Shown piece after piece: positions 14,776-18,182 of a stretch of 18,182 nt of DNA; position 1 is the stretch's first letter; each line of letters begins with the position of its first letter. A model generated the notes under the pieces. It did not search any database and was not told the origin of the DNA. It saw only the letters and a program-made list of their open reading frames with translations. The stretch is from contig CAYGPQ010000090.1 of NCBI GenBank assembly GCA_964351775.1, forward strand, positions 1 to 18,182. Reading direction: 5' to 3'. The position numbers were made by a program, and so were the translations under genes. The stretch is from Kordia sp964351775 (GTDB lineage Bacteria; Bacteroidota; Bacteroidia; Flavobacteriales; Flavobacteriaceae).

Positions 14776-15408
14776 ATGAAAGCACTCTATTATATTTTGA
14801 CATTATTACTTTTGGCAAGCTGTTCCACTGCGAGAATGACAGATACTTGGACCAATAAAGAATATACTAATTATCAACCTAAAAAAGTATTGATTGTTGG
14901 ACTTACCGAAAACCTTACTGCACGACAACTATTTGAAGAACAATTAAAGAACGAACTTATAGCAAGAGGCATCGAAGCTGTGGAAAGTTACACGGTATTT
15001 AAACCTTCATTTACGAACTTAAAACAAACTGAAGAGGCTATTGAGCAAGAAATTAAAAGGGTTTCCACACAGGGGTTTGATGCGATTTTAATTTCTGCAG
15101 TAAAAGGAATCGATGAAAAAGAAACTTATAGCGGAGATCAATACCGAACAGATTATTATTGGAGGCGTTTTGGGCGTTATTATTATTATTACCAAGACGT
15201 TTATTTAGTGAAAGGCTATTACAATAGATATAAAGTGTATCATATTGAAGCCTCGTTATACAATTTAAAAGAAAACAGTGATAAATCGCTTGTTTGGGTA
15301 GCATCTTACAATATCGTGGATCCCAAACAAATTAGTGCTACAGTAACAAATTATGTGACTGCTATTATTAAATCCTTAGAACAAGAACAACTTATCCCAA
15401 AAAAATGA
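14776..15408 (+). CDS. Tyr-rich lipoprotein of unknown function
   Basis: 210 aa. Seen: a lipoprotein signal MKALYYILTLLLLASC with lipobox LASC and lipidated C16; a Rossmann-like start of the mature part (KKVLIVGLTENLTARQLFEE, 36-55); a helical charged region (82-98); FDAILISAVKG (101-111); then a Tyr cluster (13 Tyr between 123 and 155, including five in a row at 135-139); and a C-terminal LVWVASYNIVDPK segment with a final helix. Known: the layout is reminiscent of small lipoproteins of the DUF4136 kind, but I cannot confirm the family. Inferred: anchored in the outer or inner membrane facing the periplasm. It is only 4 bases ahead of the D-lactate dehydrogenase gene and very likely co-transcribed with it. 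Confidence 0.82.
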   Translation: MKALYYILTLLLLASCSTARMTDTWTNKEYTNYQPKKVLIVGLTENLTARQLFEEQLKNELIARGIEAVESYTVFKPSFTNLKQTEEAIEQEIKRVSTQGFDAILISAVKGIDEKETYSGDQYRTDYYWRRFGRYYYYYQDVYLVKGYYNRYKVYHIEASLYNLKENSDKSLVWVASYNIVDPKQISATVTNYVTAIIKSLEQEQLIPKK

Positions 15409-15412
15409 TGTT

Positions 15413-16402
15413 ATGAAAGTACTCGTTTATAGCGCCCAAGATTACATTACACCATATTTAAAAAAAGCAAATAAAGAAAAACATACGCTCACTTTTATTA
15501 AAGAAGCTTTGTCGTCAGAAACCGCTATGAAAGCCGTTGGTTATGATGCAATATCTATATTTTCTGTAGATGAAGCCAGTTTTGTTACGATTGAAAAACT
15601 AAAAGATTTTGGCGTAAAGTATATCACATTACGTTCTGCGGGTTATGATAATGTAAATTTAATAGCCGCTTCAAAATCACATATCAAAGTAGCTAATGTT
15701 CCTGCGTATTCACCTTATGCAATTGCGGAACACGCCACAAGTTTATTATTGGCGCTCAATAGAAAATTAATAACATCCAATCAGCGCGTTGCACGTTATA
15801 ATTTTGATATCAATACTTTAATTGGGTTTGATTTGAATAAGAAAACTGTCGGTATTATTGGCACGGGCAAAATAGGATCTATTATGTGTAAAATCATGCA
15901 TGGTTTTGGTTGTAAATTAATAGCGTATGATATTGAAGAAAATCACGATTTGATTGAACATTATAATCTGAAATATCTCCCATTACAAAGTTTGTGTGAA
16001 CAAGCAGATATCATTTCCCTGCATGTACCTTTAAACAAAGAAACACACCAATTAATTAATGAAGATTTACTCTCTAAAATGAAAGATGGCGTGGTCATTA
16101 TCAATACCGCAAGAGGTCGTGTGATTCATACGGAACATGTACTAAATGCTTTAAAAAGTGGTAAAATAGGTGCTTTGGGAATCGATGTCTATGAAAATGA
16201 AAAAAATATTTTCTTTCAAGATCATTCTCATGATATTCCTGATGACACAATGCTTATTAGCTTAAATAAGATGCCCAATGTATTAATTACCGGACATCAC
16301 GCATTTTTAACGGAAGAAGCACTAACAAATATTGCAGAAACGACCATCTATAATTTAGATTGTTGGAATAAAGGTGAACATACAGAAAATGAATTGAATT
16401 AG
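15413..16402 (+). CDS. ldhA: D-lactate dehydrogenase (2-hydroxyacid dehydrogenase family, LdhA type)
   Basis: 329 aa, cytosolic; reduces pyruvate to D-lactate with NADH, a fermentative step. Seen: LRSAGYDNV (73-81), the NAD-binding GIIGTGKIG (147-155), catalytic-region NTARGR (R234), DVYENE (E261/E263) and the His in ITGHHAFLTEEAL (H295). That last segment is very like TGHQAFLTAEAL of E. coli LdhA, which has Gly instead of the more common Pro before the His, and the ENEL ending also matches. The length equals that of LdhA. It starts 4 bases after the lipoprotein stop, so expression probably comes from the promoter at 14729. Another 2-hydroxyacid substrate is possible, but D-lactate is most likely. 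Confidence 0.9.
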   Translation: MKVLVYSAQDYITPYLKKANKEKHTLTFIKEALSSETAMKAVGYDAISIFSVDEASFVTIEKLKDFGVKYITLRSAGYDNVNLIAASKSHIKVANVPAYSPYAIAEHATSLLLALNRKLITSNQRVARYNFDINTLIGFDLNKKTVGIIGTGKIGSIMCKIMHGFGCKLIAYDIEENHDLIEHYNLKYLPLQSLCEQADIISLHVPLNKETHQLINEDLLSKMKDGVVIINTARGRVIHTEHVLNALKSGKIGALGIDVYENEKNIFFQDHSHDIPDDTMLISLNKMPNVLITGHHAFLTEEALTNIAETTIYNLDCWNKGEHTENELN

Positions 16403-16468
16403 TTGCTCATAACCTAAACCCATTATTGTATTCGAAATTGATGTAAAAAATAAAACAACGTATCGCTG

Positions 16469-16499
16469 TTTAAATAGTCTGACAAATTCCATAACTTTA
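16469..16499 (+). promoter_or_regulatory. Candidate promoter of the dienelactone hydrolase gene
   Basis: TAACTTTA (16492-16499) is one base off TAnnTTTG and lies 22 bases before the ATG at 16522. TTT (16469-16471) stands 20 bases upstream as a weak -33. A 119-base gap after ldhA supports a separate transcript. Confidence 0.35.
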
Positions 16500-16521
16500 G
16501 ATCAACCAAAACTCTACAATT

Positions 16522-17409
16522 ATGAGCGAGCTAAAAAAAGAAGATATTCAACAAGAAGTATTTGACTTATATGATGATTATGCACATAATAAAATTGGGC
16601 GTCGTCAATTTGTAGAACGGCTTTCTATATATGCCGTAGGAAGTGTTACCGTAGGTGCGCTGTTGAGTTTTATGACACCTAATTATACGGATATAATCAC
16701 AGTTCCGAAAGATCATCCAAGTTTGCAATCTGATTATATTACCTACGAATCTCCAAAAGGTGGCGGCACTATTAAAGGATTGCTTTCTTTACCAAAAGAT
16801 ATTTCTAAAAAAGTGCCTGGTGTTGTGGTGGTTCATGAAAATAGAGGTCTAAATCCGTATATTGAAGATGTGGGAAGACGTACGGCGTTGGATGGTTTTA
16901 TTAGTTTAGCTCCTGATGCTTTATCGCCCCTTGGTGGTTATCCTGGAAATGACGACGACGGAAGAACAATGCAAAAACAACGTAATCGCGATGAAATGTT
17001 GGAAGACTTTATTGCTGCGTTTGAATATTTAAAAAAACACCCAAATTGTAATGGAAAAATTGGTGTTGTCGGATTCTGTTTTGGCGGCTGGATTTCCAAT
17101 ATGATGGCGGTGAAACTCAACGATTTGGCAGCAGCTGTTCCCTTTTATGGAAGACAACCAACTGATGAAGATGCTGCGAAAATTAAAACACCATTGTTAC
17201 TTCAATATGCCGAATTGGACACGCGTGTGAATGAAGGTTGGGAAGCGTATGAAAAAGTATTAAAAGCAAACGAAATAACACACACAGCACATTTTTATCC
17301 AAATGTAAATCATGGGTTTCATAACAATACAACTCCACGATACGATAAAAAAGCAGCAACCTTAGCTTGGGAACGAACCATTGCATTTTTTAAGGAGCAT
17401 TTGGGGTAG
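16522..17409 (+). CDS. Dienelactone hydrolase family protein with N-terminal Tat-like segment
   Basis: 295 aa alpha/beta hydrolase. Seen: an N-terminal helix, then GRRQFVERLS (26-35) followed by a hydrophobic stretch (36-50), which looks like a Tat signal or anchor; VVVVHENRGL (101-110, with E106 as in dienelactone hydrolases); nucleophile C186 in GFCFGG; D233 in AELDTRVN; and H264 in NHGFHN, giving the Cys-Asp-His triad. Known: the family opens lactones such as dienelactone, but many members are esterases of unknown substrate; membrane-anchored forms with this leader are common. Inferred: an exported or anchored hydrolase, not necessarily part of aromatic breakdown. It is followed after 26 bases by the CxxC protein gene, probably in one operon. 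Confidence 0.9.
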   Translation: MSELKKEDIQQEVFDLYDDYAHNKIGRRQFVERLSIYAVGSVTVGALLSFMTPNYTDIITVPKDHPSLQSDYITYESPKGGGTIKGLLSLPKDISKKVPGVVVVHENRGLNPYIEDVGRRTALDGFISLAPDALSPLGGYPGNDDDGRTMQKQRNRDEMLEDFIAAFEYLKKHPNCNGKIGVVGFCFGGWISNMMAVKLNDLAAAVPFYGRQPTDEDAAKIKTPLLLQYAELDTRVNEGWEAYEKVLKANEITHTAHFYPNVNHGFHNNTTPRYDKKAATLAWERTIAFFKEHLG

Positions 17410-17435
17410 TAAGCAATTAATTACAATCACATTTC

Positions 17436-17888
17436 ATGGGCTTCGACTGGCTTCCCGCTAAAAATTATAAGCGACATTATATTTGTTTAAACTGTCAAAA
17501 AGGATTAAAACGTGCTTCAAAAGAAGACATGAAACATCCAGTGGATGATGACTTTTCAAATTTAATGAACGATTATTACGCAACAACTTCACAAACAGAT
17601 ATTGTAAAATATATCAATGCAGCGTATGAAAAAATTAAAGTTTCCTGTCCGCAATGTAAAAACGCAATGAAGCAAGTTCATTATGATTTTGAAGTGCCTT
17701 CGCAACGCGATACGAAATCTTGGAAACACTTGCGTGAAATAGTACAAACTACAATTGATTACGAAACATATATTCATTGGCATCGTATTCAATTGCAAAG
17801 AACTGCATCAAATACTGAAAAATATACATTGTTAATTCAGAATTTGGAGAAGTTAAAAAAAACTCTAAAAGTCATTATTACTTCTTAA
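17436..17888 (+). CDS. Hypothetical protein with two CxxC motifs (probable zinc-binding)
   Basis: 150 aa; family not recognised. Seen: CLNC (C17, C20) and CPQC (C71, C74), 50 residues apart, which could hold one zinc ion as in zinc ribbons; an acidic PVDDDFSNLMNDYY region between them; and a helical Lys/Leu-rich C-terminus (122-148). No signal peptide or membrane segment, so probably cytosolic. It starts 26 bases after the hydrolase stop and ends 2 bases before the next ATG, so the three genes look like one transcription unit. Confidence 0.78.
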   Translation: MGFDWLPAKNYKRHYICLNCQKGLKRASKEDMKHPVDDDFSNLMNDYYATTSQTDIVKYINAAYEKIKVSCPQCKNAMKQVHYDFEVPSQRDTKSWKHLREIVQTTIDYETYIHWHRIQLQRTASNTEKYTLLIQNLEKLKKTLKVIITS

Positions 17889-17890
17889 TT

Positions 17891-18182
17891 ATGAATATTT
17901 CATCCTTTCAAAAAAATGGCTTCGCTATTCTAGATCGAATGTTTTCAGCTATTGAAATCGATTCGATAATTTCCTGTATTGAAAAAGCTGTTGCTGAAAA
18001 AAAACTCGATGAAAGTTCTCAGAATTTATTTGCGATCAGACAAGTAATCACTAAAATTCCCGAACTAAAACCGTTATTATTTACAGAGAAGTTTCACGAG
18101 TTGTTAGAAACCATTTTTGACGAACCCTATTTTTTAACCAAAGCGATCTATTTTGACAAACCGAGCGAATCCAATTGGTTTG
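17891..18182 (+). CDS. Phytanoyl-CoA dioxygenase-like protein (partial, runs off the window)
   Basis: 97 residues are visible, from ATG at 17891. The start FQKNGFAILDRMFSAIEIDS and the later FLTKAIYFDKPSESNWF match the layout of PhyH-type Fe(II)/2-oxoglutarate oxygenases: an N-terminal 'G-F-x-I/V' entry, helices, then the strand just before the HxD iron motif. The iron-binding residues lie beyond the window, so activity cannot be judged. It is 2 bases from the preceding stop and so likely co-translated. Confidence 0.7.
   Translation, partial: MNISSFQKNGFAILDRMFSAIEIDSIISCIEKAVAEKKLDESSQNLFAIRQVITKIPELKPLLFTEKFHELLETIFDEPYFLTKAIYFDKPSESNWF

Noticed and set aside
1..18182. tRNA, rRNA, riboswitch or transposase genes
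   Set aside because: No cloverleaf, conserved rRNA stretch, known riboswitch core or transposase motif was recognised on reading; a covariance-model scan could not be run.

Overview
The window looks like a piece of chromosome from a marine-type member of the Flavobacteriaceae (Bacteroidota). It is AT-rich, two secreted proteins carry type IX secretion (T9SS type A) sorting domains, starts lack obvious Shine-Dalgarno sequences, and a few intergenic sites fit the Bacteroidota -33 TTG / -7 TAnnTTTG promoter. A genus cannot be fixed from this; Kordia-like is only a guess. No tRNA, rRNA, CRISPR array, IS transposase or phage gene was seen.

Layout. (1) 1-3728, plus strand: the last codons of an upstream gene, then two cell-surface or secreted T9SS proteins, one with an N-formylglutamate-amidohydrolase-like domain and one with leucine-rich repeats. 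Each is followed by a clear intrinsic terminator; the second terminator is shared with the convergent gene. (2) 3797-6604, minus strand: a POT-family peptide transporter and an uncharacterised protein with seven predicted membrane segments. (3) 6892-12581, minus strand: genes of the 2-aminomuconate branch of tryptophan/kynurenine breakdown, in transcription order 2-aminomuconate deaminase (RidA family), a small secreted protein of unknown function, 2-aminomuconic semialdehyde dehydrogenase, an atypical SDR protein, a Tat-signal protein of unknown function, and aminocarboxymuconate semialdehyde decarboxylase (ACMSD). The first three are tightly packed (4-nt overlap, then a 2-nt gap). A strong terminator separates the last gene from the others. 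(4) 12682-13310: a small GIY-YIG nuclease gene sitting between two direct copies of a 71-bp repeat, one of them part of a 164-bp inverted-repeat element. (5) 13425-13952, minus: a DUF1697 protein. (6) 14255-18182, plus: a hypothetical protein, a Tyr-rich lipoprotein co-directional with an LdhA-like D-lactate dehydrogenase, a dienelactone hydrolase, a CxxC protein, and the start of a phytanoyl-CoA dioxygenase-like gene cut by the window end.

How the genes fit together. ACMSD turns aminocarboxymuconate semialdehyde into aminomuconate semialdehyde, the dehydrogenase oxidises it to 2-aminomuconate, and the RidA-family enzyme deaminates that to 4-oxalocrotonate. The upstream enzymes (tryptophan dioxygenase, kynurenine monooxygenase, kynureninase, 3-hydroxyanthranilate dioxygenase) are not in the window. 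The peptide transporter could supply amino acids, but that is inference.

The intergenic DNA is unusually busy: 7-, 8- and 14-bp tandem repeats next to start codons, REP-like sequences, and the GIY-YIG/inverted-repeat locus. The last is the best candidate for an undescribed mobile or selfish element.
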